Notes under the pieces: generated by a model | The model's input: the letters and a program-made list of their open reading frames with translations, nothing else | Told to the model about the DNA's origin: nothing | Databases searched by the model: none | Assembly (NCBI GenBank): GCA_012798065.1 | Contig: JAAZNW010000007.1 | Span: forward strand, 1-35,398 | Direction of reading: 5' to 3' | Length of the DNA stretch: 35,398 nucleotides | Origin: Chloroflexota bacterium | GTDB taxonomy: Bacteria > Chloroflexota > Anaerolineae > Anaerolineales > Anaerolineaceae | Position numbers and translations under genes: made by a program | Shown here: piece after piece, positions 25,177-32,821 of the stretch | Numbering within the stretch: the stretch's first letter is position 1 | Layout: each line of letters opens with the position of its first letter

Positions 25177-26117
25177 CCACTCCAGTTTGTTCGATTATCA
25201 TACGCGCCTATAACGAAGAAAAACATATCGGCCGCCTGTTGCGGGGAATCCAGGAGCAGGACCTTCATGATGTGCAGGTGATCCTGGTGGATTCAGGCTC
25301 GACGGACGGTACCCGCGACGTTGCTCGCGCCTATCCGGTAGAGATCGTAGCGATTGACCCGCGTGAATTTACTTTCGGTCGTTCACTCAACCTGGGCATC
25401 GCCGCCGCCAGCGCGCCCCTCATCGTGATGGCCAGCGCCCACGTCTATCCAGTCTACCCCGATTGGCTGACCAAAATGCTGCAGCCATTCCAGCAAACCG
25501 AAGTTGGCTTGGTTTATGGCAAGCAACGCGGCACAGATACAACGGCTTTCTCTGAGCATCAAATCTTCAACCATTGGTACCCTGATGTTTCAGTCAGGAA
25601 ACAATCGCATCCTTTCTGCAATAATGCCAACGCGGCTATTCGAAAAGAGTTATGGCAACAGCACCCGTATGATGAAACCCTCCCAGGGTTGGAAGACCTG
25701 GAGTGGGGAAAATGGGCACAGGAGCAGGGTTATACCATCTCTTACGTCGCCGAGGCTGAAATCATCCATGTGCACAACGAGTCGCTCGACGGTATTTACA
25801 ATCGTTATAAACGCGAAGCGATGGCGTTTAAACGTATCTACCCGCACGAAACTTTCACGCTGCGCGATTTGAACCGACTTTTTTTACAAAATGTAATCAG
25901 CGACTGGCGCGAAGCCCGGAGGCAAAAGGTCTTCGCTCACCATTTTTTCCATATCATCGGATTCCGCTGGCGGCAGTTCTACGGAACCTACCAGGGGTAC
26001 CGCCAGTCTGGCCCGCTCACCTGGCAGTTGAAGAGGGCGTTTTACTACCCCCGAGATTTCCGCCAGGCATCCGGGCAAACCAGCCGCCGAGATATCGAGC
26101 CAATTAAGTATAATTAG
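25173..26117 (+). CDS. glycosyltransferase family 2 (rhamnosyltransferase-like)
   Basis: 314 residues from an ATGA overlap. GT-A motifs are in order: CSIIIRAYNEEKHIGRLL, ILVDSGSTDGT, FTFGRSLNLGIAAASAPLIVMASAHVYP, CNNANAAIRKELW and GLEDLEWGKWAQE (the ED acceptor-base region). A basic, aromatic C-terminal tail (FHIIGFRWRQFYGTYQGY) may associate with the membrane surface. Similar proteins include rhamnosyltransferases, but the donor is not determinable here. It is followed by a 34-base gap, one of the larger gaps in the operon. Confidence 0.84.
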   Translation: MTTPVCSIIIRAYNEEKHIGRLLRGIQEQDLHDVQVILVDSGSTDGTRDVARAYPVEIVAIDPREFTFGRSLNLGIAAASAPLIVMASAHVYPVYPDWLTKMLQPFQQTEVGLVYGKQRGTDTTAFSEHQIFNHWYPDVSVRKQSHPFCNNANAAIRKELWQQHPYDETLPGLEDLEWGKWAQEQGYTISYVAEAEIIHVHNESLDGIYNRYKREAMAFKRIYPHETFTLRDLNRLFLQNVISDWREARRQKVFAHHFFHIIGFRWRQFYGTYQGYRQSGPLTWQLKRAFYYPRDFRQASGQTSRRDIEPIKYN

Positions 26118-26151
26118 GCAGGTTGATAGAAGGTACTTGCAGGAGGATAAA

Positions 26152-26439
26152 ATGGCCCATGTAACTATTGAGTTTACCGGTCTTTCAAAGTCAATTACAG
26201 GGGTAAACGAGGTAAATTTGCCGATCAACCCCACAGATACCTACCGCGACGTGGTACGCCAGCTGGGAACGCTTTATCCCGCATTGGTAGGGATACTCAT
26301 CGCTGAAGATGGCGAGACTTTCCTGAGTTCCAACATGTTCATCATCGATGGCGATTACGCCAATCCCGCTATGGTGATGGAGAACTCTCCCAGGGACGGT
26401 GAACACATTCACCTCATGTCTGTCATCACCGGTGGCTGA
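26152..26439 (+). CDS. MoaD/ThiS-like ubiquitin-fold protein with C-terminal Gly-Gly
   Basis: A perfect AGGAGG (26141-26146) 5 bases before ATG 26152 sets the start, giving 95 residues (MAHVTIEFTG). The pattern is that of the MoaD/ThiS beta-grasp family: an opening strand VTIEFTGL, helix TYRDVVRQLGTLYP, then FIIDGDY, then DGEHIHLMSVITGG ending exactly in Gly-Gly. In MoaD and ThiS that glycine is adenylated by an E1-like enzyme and converted to a thiocarboxylate that donates sulfur; other members are conjugated to proteins. Here the gene lies inside a glycan operon between a glycosyltransferase and a cytidylyltransferase, with no molybdopterin or thiamine genes and no E1, sulfurtransferase or JAB protease in view. 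Sulfur delivery to a sugar is one inference; an ordinary carrier used elsewhere is the alternative. Confidence 0.82.
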   Translation: MAHVTIEFTGLSKSITGVNEVNLPINPTDTYRDVVRQLGTLYPALVGILIAEDGETFLSSNMFIIDGDYANPAMVMENSPRDGEHIHLMSVITGG

Positions 26440-26464
26440 AAGAACCAAGAAAGTCGAGGTTTGG

Positions 26465-27145
26465 GTGCCTGAGAAACTGCAACACCCCAAGATCTCCGCT
26501 CTGGTGCCGATGCGGCATCACTCTCAACGTGTGCCTGGGAAAAACTACCGCCCTTTGAACGGCATTCCTCTCTACCAGCACATCCTTACCACCTTAACGC
26601 AGGTGCCAGAAGTGGATGAAATTGTCGTGGATACTGACAGCGACATTATTCTGCACGGGATCCAGTCAAACTTCCCTGCTGTCAAGGTGATCAATCGCCC
26701 GCCAGAACTACGAGCGGATGATATTTCGATGAACACCATCCTGTTGCACGATATCAGCCAGTCACCAGCCGACCTCTACCTGCAAACGCATTCCACCAAC
26801 CCGCTGCTCAAAGCCTCCACAATCTCGCGGGCGATCAACAAGCTCTTACAGGTCTACCCGGAACACGACTCGTTGTTTTCAGTAACCCGCCTGCAAACCC
26901 GGTTGTACGACCATCTAGGGAAGGCGATTAATCACGACCCCAAAGTGCTCATCCAAACACAAGATTTACCGCCAGTTTACGAGGAAAATTCCTGTATCTA
27001 TCTGTTTACCGCTGCCACCCTGCGTAAGAACGGCACACGTATCGGAGAGACCCCTCTACTGTTTGAGACAGATCCAGAAGAATCCTGGGATATCGACGAA
27101 GAGGTTGATTTTAAATTAGTCGAAATGATACTGAAAGCGCGCTAA
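26465..27145 (+). CDS. third cytidylyltransferase (acylneuraminate cytidylyltransferase-like)
   Basis: About 226 residues from GTG 26465 (GAGG 5 bases upstream); GTG 26432 is an alternative and the track's GTG at 26399 overlaps the ubiquitin-like gene more deeply. The N-terminus SALVPMRHHSQRVPGKNYR is a CMP-sugar synthetase loop with H-H-S-Q in place of the usual G-G-S-K. LQTHSTNPLLK and the end DPEESWDIDEEVDFKLVE (metal-binding acidic residues) complete the fold. It most likely activates an acidic sugar with CTP. It has no phosphatase domain. It follows the MoaD-like gene immediately. Confidence 0.78.
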   Translation: MPEKLQHPKISALVPMRHHSQRVPGKNYRPLNGIPLYQHILTTLTQVPEVDEIVVDTDSDIILHGIQSNFPAVKVINRPPELRADDISMNTILLHDISQSPADLYLQTHSTNPLLKASTISRAINKLLQVYPEHDSLFSVTRLQTRLYDHLGKAINHDPKVLIQTQDLPPVYEENSCIYLFTAATLRKNGTRIGETPLLFETDPEESWDIDEEVDFKLVEMILKAR

Positions 27146-27148
27146 CGA

Positions 27149-29227
27149 ATGAAACGCTTTTCCTCGTTTTCAGTGTTGTTGCAGCTGGGGATCTTCCTCC
27201 TGGGGGTAAGCGGTAGCATTTACGTGGCTTTTACTCCCGCAAACAGCATGATGAACTGGTACAGTAATGATGATGCCTTTTATTACTATAAAGTTGCGCA
27301 AAATGTGCTCAGCGGGCATGGTTTCAGTTTTGACGGTATCAACCTTACCAACGGGTTTCACCCGTTGTGGATGGTCATTTGCCTGGGCGTTTTCTGGCTC
27401 TCCAGATTCCATCTGCTACTGCCGCTAAGGGTATTAATCGTCATCAGCGGGGTTCTCAACGGGCTCACCGGCGTTGTGTTGTTGCGCTTGCTTCAAAAGT
27501 TTTTACCGCTTGTCGCTGCCATATTAGGCGCATGCGTTTGGATTCTCCTCCCTTCGATTTACAATAATTACACTGCCCACGGCCTTGAATCAGCGTTGAG
27601 CGCTTTCTTCGTTGCTGTGTTGTTGCTAAAAAGCGCTGACTTGCTGACCGGTCCCGCAGAAAAACGCGCCGGAAAATTGATCATACTGGGTATCATTGCC
27701 GCGCTCACCATCCTCAGCCGCCTGGACACGCTTTTCGTGGTCGCCATGGTGGGGTTTTTTGTGGTTTTTAAGATTACCAGGATGAACCGCCTGATGGTAT
27801 TTGACCTGGTGGCGGTGTTCATCGCTTCCGTTCTAGCGTGGATTATACGTTTTAGTACAACACCATTAGTACTGAACAACTACTCTCTCTACCCGCAAAT
27901 GGTTTTATCCCTGATGCTCACTCCCACGGCTGTTTTCTTTGCCGGATTATATAATCCAAAGGTTAAATATTCGAAGGTTCAGCTCTTCTCGCGCCTGGCA
28001 GCCGCCGCGGCCGGCCTTGCCGCTGCCTTATACCTGGCGCTTTTGCTGTTGCAAAAAGCGGGTATGAACCTGCTGGTCTCCCGTTCTTTAATCCTTCTCT
28101 CCGTCTCTCTCGCCTTTATTTTGTTCCTGTTTGTGCGCTTTTTTTACCGACCTTCCAGCCAGGTGCTCAGTGTGTCTGCCTGGCAGCAAGTAAAAAATTG
28201 GATCCAGCAGGGACTGCCCCATCACCTCCGTGACGGAGCGCTCTTCTCCTTCCCCATTGTGCTGCTGGTCTGCGGTTACATGTTAACCAATAAACTGGTA
28301 TTTGGTACCTTTACACCGGTGAGTGGCCAGGTCAAGACCTGGTGGGGAACGCTGGAAAACACCGTCTACCGTCAGAACACGACCCTGGTCGGATTGATGG
28401 GTTTGGCACCAGGCAGAGGGAAAAGCCCATGGTCGCTGCTGACCTCGATCGTTGCGGATATTTCGATTTTCATCAGGAACCTGTTCGTAAAAGATACGGA
28501 AGACCTGCCGGTCATCCTGTTTCTTGTTTTCCTTTTCATGCTGTTCATTTTGCTGATCTTTTTGCTTTCCCGCAAGGATGGTCTGCTGGCCAGACGCTCC
28601 TTCGCCCTTCTGATTCCCGCGTTGGCAGGCGGCTGTCTTTTGCACATTGCTTATTATGCCGCGCGCAATTACGGGCATACGCGCAGCTGGTACTGGGTGC
28701 CTGAGACGATGCTCCTCGTGCTGTTGGGAGCCGTGGTGAGCTCCAGGATGTTTGAAAAAACCAGGCAGTGGACACGAACACCCGTGGCTGAAAACCTGCT
28801 GCTGCTGGTAATGGTTGGCTTTGTCTTTTTCTTACACGCCCGATATATCGCCAGGCTCTGCCCGCCTTCGGTTTCTCCGGAGCACCAGGCAGACTACCTG
28901 GCAGAGACCCGTGAATTAGAATCCTATACCCGCGAAAACTCCTTGATTGGTATGACAGGTGGTGGAGCAACCGCGTATTTCATTCAAAATCGCACCATCA
29001 TCAATCTGGATGGCTTGATTAACAGTGCCGAATACTTCAGCACATTAAAAACCGGAGCCACCAACCGCTTTCTAAATAACCTGCATCTGGATTATGTTTT
29101 CGGTAATTCGTACATGCTACTCAAAACAGATCCTTACCAGCAAATTTTTACCGGGCGTATAAGGGAAATCGGCAACATTCACAGCGGGTCGCACTTCACG
29201 TTATATGATTACATCGGCGACCAGTGA
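27149..29227 (+). CDS. large polytopic membrane protein, GT-C/GT39-like glycosyltransferase
   Basis: 692 residues, starting 3 bases after the previous stop. After a first hydrophobic segment the loop MNWYSNDDAFYYYKVAQNVL carries the Asp-Asp motif of GT-C enzymes, followed by GHGFSFDGINLTNGFHPLW. Roughly a dozen hydrophobic segments follow, and then a soluble C-terminal domain (from about residue 590, TRELESYTRENSLIGMTGGGATAYF) likely on the outer face. Similar proteins use polyprenyl-phosphate sugars outside the cytoplasm. It could decorate the exported glycan or a surface protein. It is the last gene before a hairpin and a possible new promoter. Confidence 0.75.
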   Translation: MKRFSSFSVLLQLGIFLLGVSGSIYVAFTPANSMMNWYSNDDAFYYYKVAQNVLSGHGFSFDGINLTNGFHPLWMVICLGVFWLSRFHLLLPLRVLIVISGVLNGLTGVVLLRLLQKFLPLVAAILGACVWILLPSIYNNYTAHGLESALSAFFVAVLLLKSADLLTGPAEKRAGKLIILGIIAALTILSRLDTLFVVAMVGFFVVFKITRMNRLMVFDLVAVFIASVLAWIIRFSTTPLVLNNYSLYPQMVLSLMLTPTAVFFAGLYNPKVKYSKVQLFSRLAAAAAGLAAALYLALLLLQKAGMNLLVSRSLILLSVSLAFILFLFVRFFYRPSSQVLSVSAWQQVKNWIQQGLPHHLRDGALFSFPIVLLVCGYMLTNKLVFGTFTPVSGQVKTWWGTLENTVYRQNTTLVGLMGLAPGRGKSPWSLLTSIVADISIFIRNLFVKDTEDLPVILFLVFLFMLFILLIFLLSRKDGLLARRSFALLIPALAGGCLLHIAYYAARNYGHTRSWYWVPETMLLVLLGAVVSSRMFEKTRQWTRTPVAENLLLLVMVGFVFFLHARYIARLCPPSVSPEHQADYLAETRELESYTRENSLIGMTGGGATAYFIQNRTIINLDGLINSAEYFSTLKTGATNRFLNNLHLDYVFGNSYMLLKTDPYQQIFTGRIREIGNIHSGSHFTLYDYIGDQ

Positions 29228-29235
29228 GGTCGCCG
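29215..29235 (+). terminator. GC-rich stem-loop at the end of the main operon
   Basis: CGGCGACC-AGTGA-GGTCGCCG is a perfect 8-base-pair stem whose loop contains the stop codon of the upstream gene. A clean T tract does not follow (GCGTTGAGAATATATTTT), so it may be an inefficient terminator or a 3'-end stabilising hairpin. Confidence 0.5.
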
Positions 29236-29237
29236 CG

Positions 29238-29268
29238 TTGAGAATATATTTTGAAGGTTATAATAACC
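29238..29268 (+). promoter_or_regulatory. possible second promoter with overlapping palindrome
   Basis: TTGAGA (29238-29243) and TATAAT (29259-29264) are 15 bases apart, shorter than the optimum. The -10 lies inside the perfect 13-base inverted repeat GGTTAT-A-ATAACC (29256-29268). This could start a second transcript for the genes from 29299 onward and be repressible through the palindrome. Confidence 0.45.
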
Positions 29269-29298
29269 ATTACTCTATTTAATTGAAAGAAAACCCTT

Positions 29299-30270
29299 AT
29301 GCCAGTCCTCTTATTATCTGCCCCTTATATGCTTCCTTTCGTCAATCGCTTTAAACCGGTTTTTGATCATTACCAGCTGGAACTGCTCCTGGCCCAGGTG
29401 AATGAGCGCCTCGGCGAAGAAGCCCTGCTGTCTCTCGCCGGTCAGTTTGACGGAATCATTTGTGGAGATGACCGTTTTACTCCACGGGTGCTGGAAGCCT
29501 GTTCACCCCGGCTAAAAGTAATTTCCAAATGGGGTACCGGTACTGATTCGATTGACCGAGCCGCTTGCGAGCGCCTGGGTATCCAGCTAAAGAACACGCC
29601 AAACGCGTTCACAATTCCTGTAGCAGACAGCGTGTTGGGGTACATCCTGGCTTTCGCCCGCCGCCAACCCTGGATGGACCGGGCGATGAAAAGCGGGAAA
29701 TGGCAGAAGATACCTGGTCGCGCTTTATCAGAAACGACCCTGGGGGTGGTTGGTGTGGGCAATATTGGCAAGGCGGTACTCAAACGCGCCAGCGCTTTCG
29801 GCATGCGCTTGCTGGGAAACGACATCATCCCCATCCCTGCTGACTTTCTGCAAGAATATCATGTTGAGAGTGTGTCCCTGCCTGAACTGGTCTCTCAAGC
29901 TGATTTTATCAGTTTGAACTGCGACCTTAATCCCACCTCGCGTCACCTCATCCACAAGGATATTATCAGGCTGATGAAGCCTGACGCCGTTCTGATCAAC
30001 ACCGCCAGGGGACCGGTCGTTAACGAAAAAGACCTGATTGAAGCCCTGCAGCAAAAAAGAATTGCTGGCGCCGGACTGGATGTGTTTGAAGAAGAACCCC
30101 TTCCCGCCGATTCCGCGTTGCTACATATGGAGAACGTCCTGCTAGCCCCGCATAATTCTAATTCCAGCCCCAGAGCCTGGGAAAACGTCCACTGGAACAG
30201 TATTCGAAATTTACTCATCGGTCTTGCCATCAACACAGAAGACCTGGACGAGTGGAAATCGAAAGTATAA
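29299..30270 (+). CDS. D-isomer-specific 2-hydroxyacid dehydrogenase
   Basis: 323 residues with the full family plan: an N-terminal substrate domain (SKWGTGTDSIDRAACERLG), NAD-binding VVGVGNIGKAVLKRA, catalytic Arg in NTARGPVVNEKDLI, Glu in GLDVFEEEPLP and His in LLAPHNSNS. The family includes phosphoglycerate dehydrogenase. It interconverts a 2-keto acid and a D-2-hydroxyacid with NAD(H). In a glycan locus the substrate may be a small acid used as a decoration or a sugar-acid intermediate; nothing in the sequence fixes it. A weak Shine-Dalgarno precedes the ATG. It starts the second block of genes. Confidence 0.85.
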   Translation: MPVLLLSAPYMLPFVNRFKPVFDHYQLELLLAQVNERLGEEALLSLAGQFDGIICGDDRFTPRVLEACSPRLKVISKWGTGTDSIDRAACERLGIQLKNTPNAFTIPVADSVLGYILAFARRQPWMDRAMKSGKWQKIPGRALSETTLGVVGVGNIGKAVLKRASAFGMRLLGNDIIPIPADFLQEYHVESVSLPELVSQADFISLNCDLNPTSRHLIHKDIIRLMKPDAVLINTARGPVVNEKDLIEALQQKRIAGAGLDVFEEEPLPADSALLHMENVLLAPHNSNSSPRAWENVHWNSIRNLLIGLAINTEDLDEWKSKV

Positions 30271-30284
30271 AAGGTGTACCAGAA

Positions 30285-31049
30285 ATGAAAGAAAACAAGC
30301 GTGTTGTGCTGATCACTGGCAGCGCCGGCGGCATCGGTAAAGCCTGTGTGGAGTTGTTCGCCGCGAACGGCTGGCAGGTTGTTGGCATAGACGTCAATGC
30401 TTTTGGCCCGGGGTTTCCTGCAGACGGTTTATACATTCAAGCAGATATCTCTCAACCAGATGAGTTCCCCGTCCTTTTCGAGAAGGTCAAGGCTTTCTCC
30501 GCCAGGTTGCACGCCCTTGTGAATAACGCCGCTGTCCAAGTATCAAAGCCGTTAATTGAAACAACCGTCGAAGAATGGGACAAGGTGATTGCCACTAATT
30601 TGCGCCCGGTCTTCCTTTCAGCGCGTGAATTTCACCCGCTCTTAATCAACGCGGGCAGCAGCGCCATTGTCAATATGTCATCCGTGCACGCCATTCAAAC
30701 CTCTGCCAGTATCTCGGCTTATGCTGCCAGCAAAGGAGGGATGCTGGCGCTGACGCGGGCGATGGCCATCGAATTCGCCAAAGACAATATCCGTGTCAAC
30801 GCCGTGCTGCCTGGGGCGGTGGATACCCCCATGCTACGCAGTGGCCTTGATCGCGGTCATGTGACGGGACCTTCTCTTAACGAACGCCTTGACAACCTTG
30901 CTCGCAAGACCGTCAATGGGCGGATTGGTCAGCCAGCCGAGATTGCCCGGGCGGTTTATTTTTTGGCCGATGGCACCCAATCCTCGTTCATGACGGGTCA
31001 AGCACTGGTGGTAGATGGCGGTGCCACTGCCCGTTTGAGCACGGAGTAA
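30285..31049 (+). CDS. short-chain dehydrogenase/reductase
   Basis: 254 residues from ATG 30285 (MKENKRVVLITGSAGGIGKA); the track's GTG at 30252 overlaps the previous gene. All classical SDR elements are present: TGSAGGIG cofactor motif, NNAAV, catalytic Ser in VNMSSVHA, YAASKGG (Tyr and Lys), and MTGQALVVDGG at the end. It resembles sugar or 3-oxoacyl type reductases in the SDR family. Pairing with the 2-hydroxyacid dehydrogenase upstream suggests two redox steps on one precursor, but the substrate is not known. Confidence 0.83.
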   Translation: MKENKRVVLITGSAGGIGKACVELFAANGWQVVGIDVNAFGPGFPADGLYIQADISQPDEFPVLFEKVKAFSARLHALVNNAAVQVSKPLIETTVEEWDKVIATNLRPVFLSAREFHPLLINAGSSAIVNMSSVHAIQTSASISAYAASKGGMLALTRAMAIEFAKDNIRVNAVLPGAVDTPMLRSGLDRGHVTGPSLNERLDNLARKTVNGRIGQPAEIARAVYFLADGTQSSFMTGQALVVDGGATARLSTE

Positions 31050-31055
31050 AAACCC

Positions 31056-31859
31056 TTGCGCGCAAAAATCAAACAACTCATCCCCGTTCCCCTGGTCGAC
31101 CTATTCCGCTCAGCCCGTGACAACCTTTCGCTGGCATTCGCATACCCTAACGCCAGGCTTCACCCCTGGCGGGTTGATTCGATCCAAAAACTGGAAGCCT
31201 TGCGGGATTGTCACAAAGGCGAGCGCTGCGTCATCATCGGCAATGGACCGAGTTTGAAGCAGACTGACCTGCAGAAACTACGCGGCACCTTTTCTATTGG
31301 GATGAACCGTTTTTATATGGCTTTCAACGACCTGGGTTTCACCACCTCCATCCTGCTCACGGTCAATAACCTGGTCATCGAACAATGCGCTGATGAGCTG
31401 CGCGGGCTGCCAATCCCCATTTTCGTATCATGGCGTGGGCGGCGCTATATCCACCCCGCGCCTAACCTGCATTACCTGTACACCTCTTACATCAAGCCTT
31501 CTTTCAACGGCGATGCCACCGGGCGGTTGTGGGAAGGCGCAACGGTGACCTTTGTAGCCATGCAGTTGGCCTATTTCATGGGCTTCAAGCAGGTGATTCT
31601 CATTGGCGTAGACCACAATTTCACCAGCACAGGCAAGCCCAATACAACCGTGGTATCCACAGGTGCTGATCCCAATCACTTTCACCCTGGCTATTTCGGT
31701 AAAGGGTTTCGCTGGCAGTTGCCTGACCTTGAGACATCAGAAATCGCCTACCGCATGGCAAAAAGCGCTTACGAGAAAAATGGACGAGAGATACTCGATG
31801 CAACCATCGGCGGCAAGCTCACCGTATTTCCCAAGGTCAACTTCGATACGATCTGGTAA
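31056..31859 (+). CDS. DUF115 (MptE/Maf-like) protein
   Basis: About 267 residues from a TTG start 6 bases after the SDR stop. The signature CVIIGNGPSLKQTDLQKLRG followed by SIGMNRFYMAF, and later EGATVTFVAMQLAYFMGFKQVILIGVDH, matches the DUF115 domain found in MptE pterin kinases and in the Maf motility-associated factors that attach pseudaminic or legionaminic acid to flagellins. Small DUF115 proteins also occur in surface polysaccharide loci. A nonulosonic acid transferase role is attractive because two synthases are encoded upstream, but it is inferred from family and context only. Confidence 0.72.
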   Translation: MRAKIKQLIPVPLVDLFRSARDNLSLAFAYPNARLHPWRVDSIQKLEALRDCHKGERCVIIGNGPSLKQTDLQKLRGTFSIGMNRFYMAFNDLGFTTSILLTVNNLVIEQCADELRGLPIPIFVSWRGRRYIHPAPNLHYLYTSYIKPSFNGDATGRLWEGATVTFVAMQLAYFMGFKQVILIGVDHNFTSTGKPNTTVVSTGADPNHFHPGYFGKGFRWQLPDLETSEIAYRMAKSAYEKNGREILDATIGGKLTVFPKVNFDTIW

Positions 31860-32821
31860 TGAAAAGCGCTCCCCCTGTCACCATTGTCACGCCGTCCTAT
31901 AACCAGGCGCCTTTCCTTGAGCAGACGATCCTTTCAGTGCTCGAGCAGGATTATCCCAACCTCGAATATTTTGTCGTGGACGGCGCTTCGACTGACGCCA
32001 GCCTTGAAATCATTCAAAAATACGCCCATCGTATTACCTGGTGGGTTTCAGAGAAAGACAATGGTCAGGCTGACGCGATTAATAAAGGCTTGCGCCGCGC
32101 CAGCGGCGATGTCATCGCCTGGATAAATTCAGATGACTATTACCTGCCGGGCGCCATTCAAATGGCGGTACAGGCGCTGCAAGAGAACCCTTCTGCCTCT
32201 TTCGTTTACGGGGATGTTCAGGTAGTGAACGAGAAGGACGAGTTAATCAATATTCTAAGGTACGGCAACTGGGGTTTAAAAGAGCTGATGTCTTTCCACA
32301 TTATCGGTCAACCGGCCGTGTTTATACGCCGGGCAGCCCTGCAAAAAGCAGGTTACCTTGATCTCAGTTATCAATTCCTGTTAGACCATCAACTTTGGCT
32401 GCGCCTGGCATTGCACGGCGGTATGACCCACGTTCCACAGTTGTGGGCAGGGGCGCATTACCACGCCGGGAGCAAGAATATGGCGCAAGCCGCCCTTTTT
32501 GGTAACGAAGCGCAGCGCATTGTGCAATGGATGGAAGCGACACCGGAATTTGCCCGTTTATACGCGCAAAACTCGCGCAGGATTTGTGCTGGAGCGGAAA
32601 GGTTGAACGCTTTTTACCTGTTTGACGCTCAAGATTACCGCGCCTCTTTAGACGCTTACCTGCGTAGTTTAGCGCTACATCCAGCCGCTGCCGCTCAAGA
32701 TTGGTACCGCATCCTCTTCGCCGCCCTTTCTCCGCTCGGATTGGATCAACTAAAAAAAGCCCACCTGGCGCGCCGTAAGAAGAGGTTAAAATCCTTCCGT
32801 CCACCTTTAACGAGGAAATAA
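31859..32821 (+). CDS. glycosyltransferase family 2 (paralogue of the 34371 gene)
   Basis: 320 residues; the ATG overlaps the previous stop by one base (TAATG). The GT2 domain is complete: VTIVTPSYNQAPFLEQTI, FVVDGASTDASLEII, the donor-site stretch WWVSEKDNGQADAINKGL and the DxD-type INSDDYY. Residues from about 215 form a helical extension ending in a very basic tail (LARRKKRLKSFRPPLTRK) likely to touch the membrane. The catalytic half closely parallels the gene at 34371-35153, suggesting duplication, while the extension is absent from that copy. Confidence 0.86.
   Translation: MKSAPPVTIVTPSYNQAPFLEQTILSVLEQDYPNLEYFVVDGASTDASLEIIQKYAHRITWWVSEKDNGQADAINKGLRRASGDVIAWINSDDYYLPGAIQMAVQALQENPSASFVYGDVQVVNEKDELINILRYGNWGLKELMSFHIIGQPAVFIRRAALQKAGYLDLSYQFLLDHQLWLRLALHGGMTHVPQLWAGAHYHAGSKNMAQAALFGNEAQRIVQWMEATPEFARLYAQNSRRICAGAERLNAFYLFDAQDYRASLDAYLRSLALHPAAAAQDWYRILFAALSPLGLDQLKKAHLARRKKRLKSFRPPLTRK

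Noticed and set aside
26109-26114. TATAAT just before the MoaD-like gene as an internal promoter
   Set aside because: It lies in the end of the GT2 coding sequence and no -35-like hexamer is found 15-19 bases upstream. It may still be weakly active but I did not annotate it.
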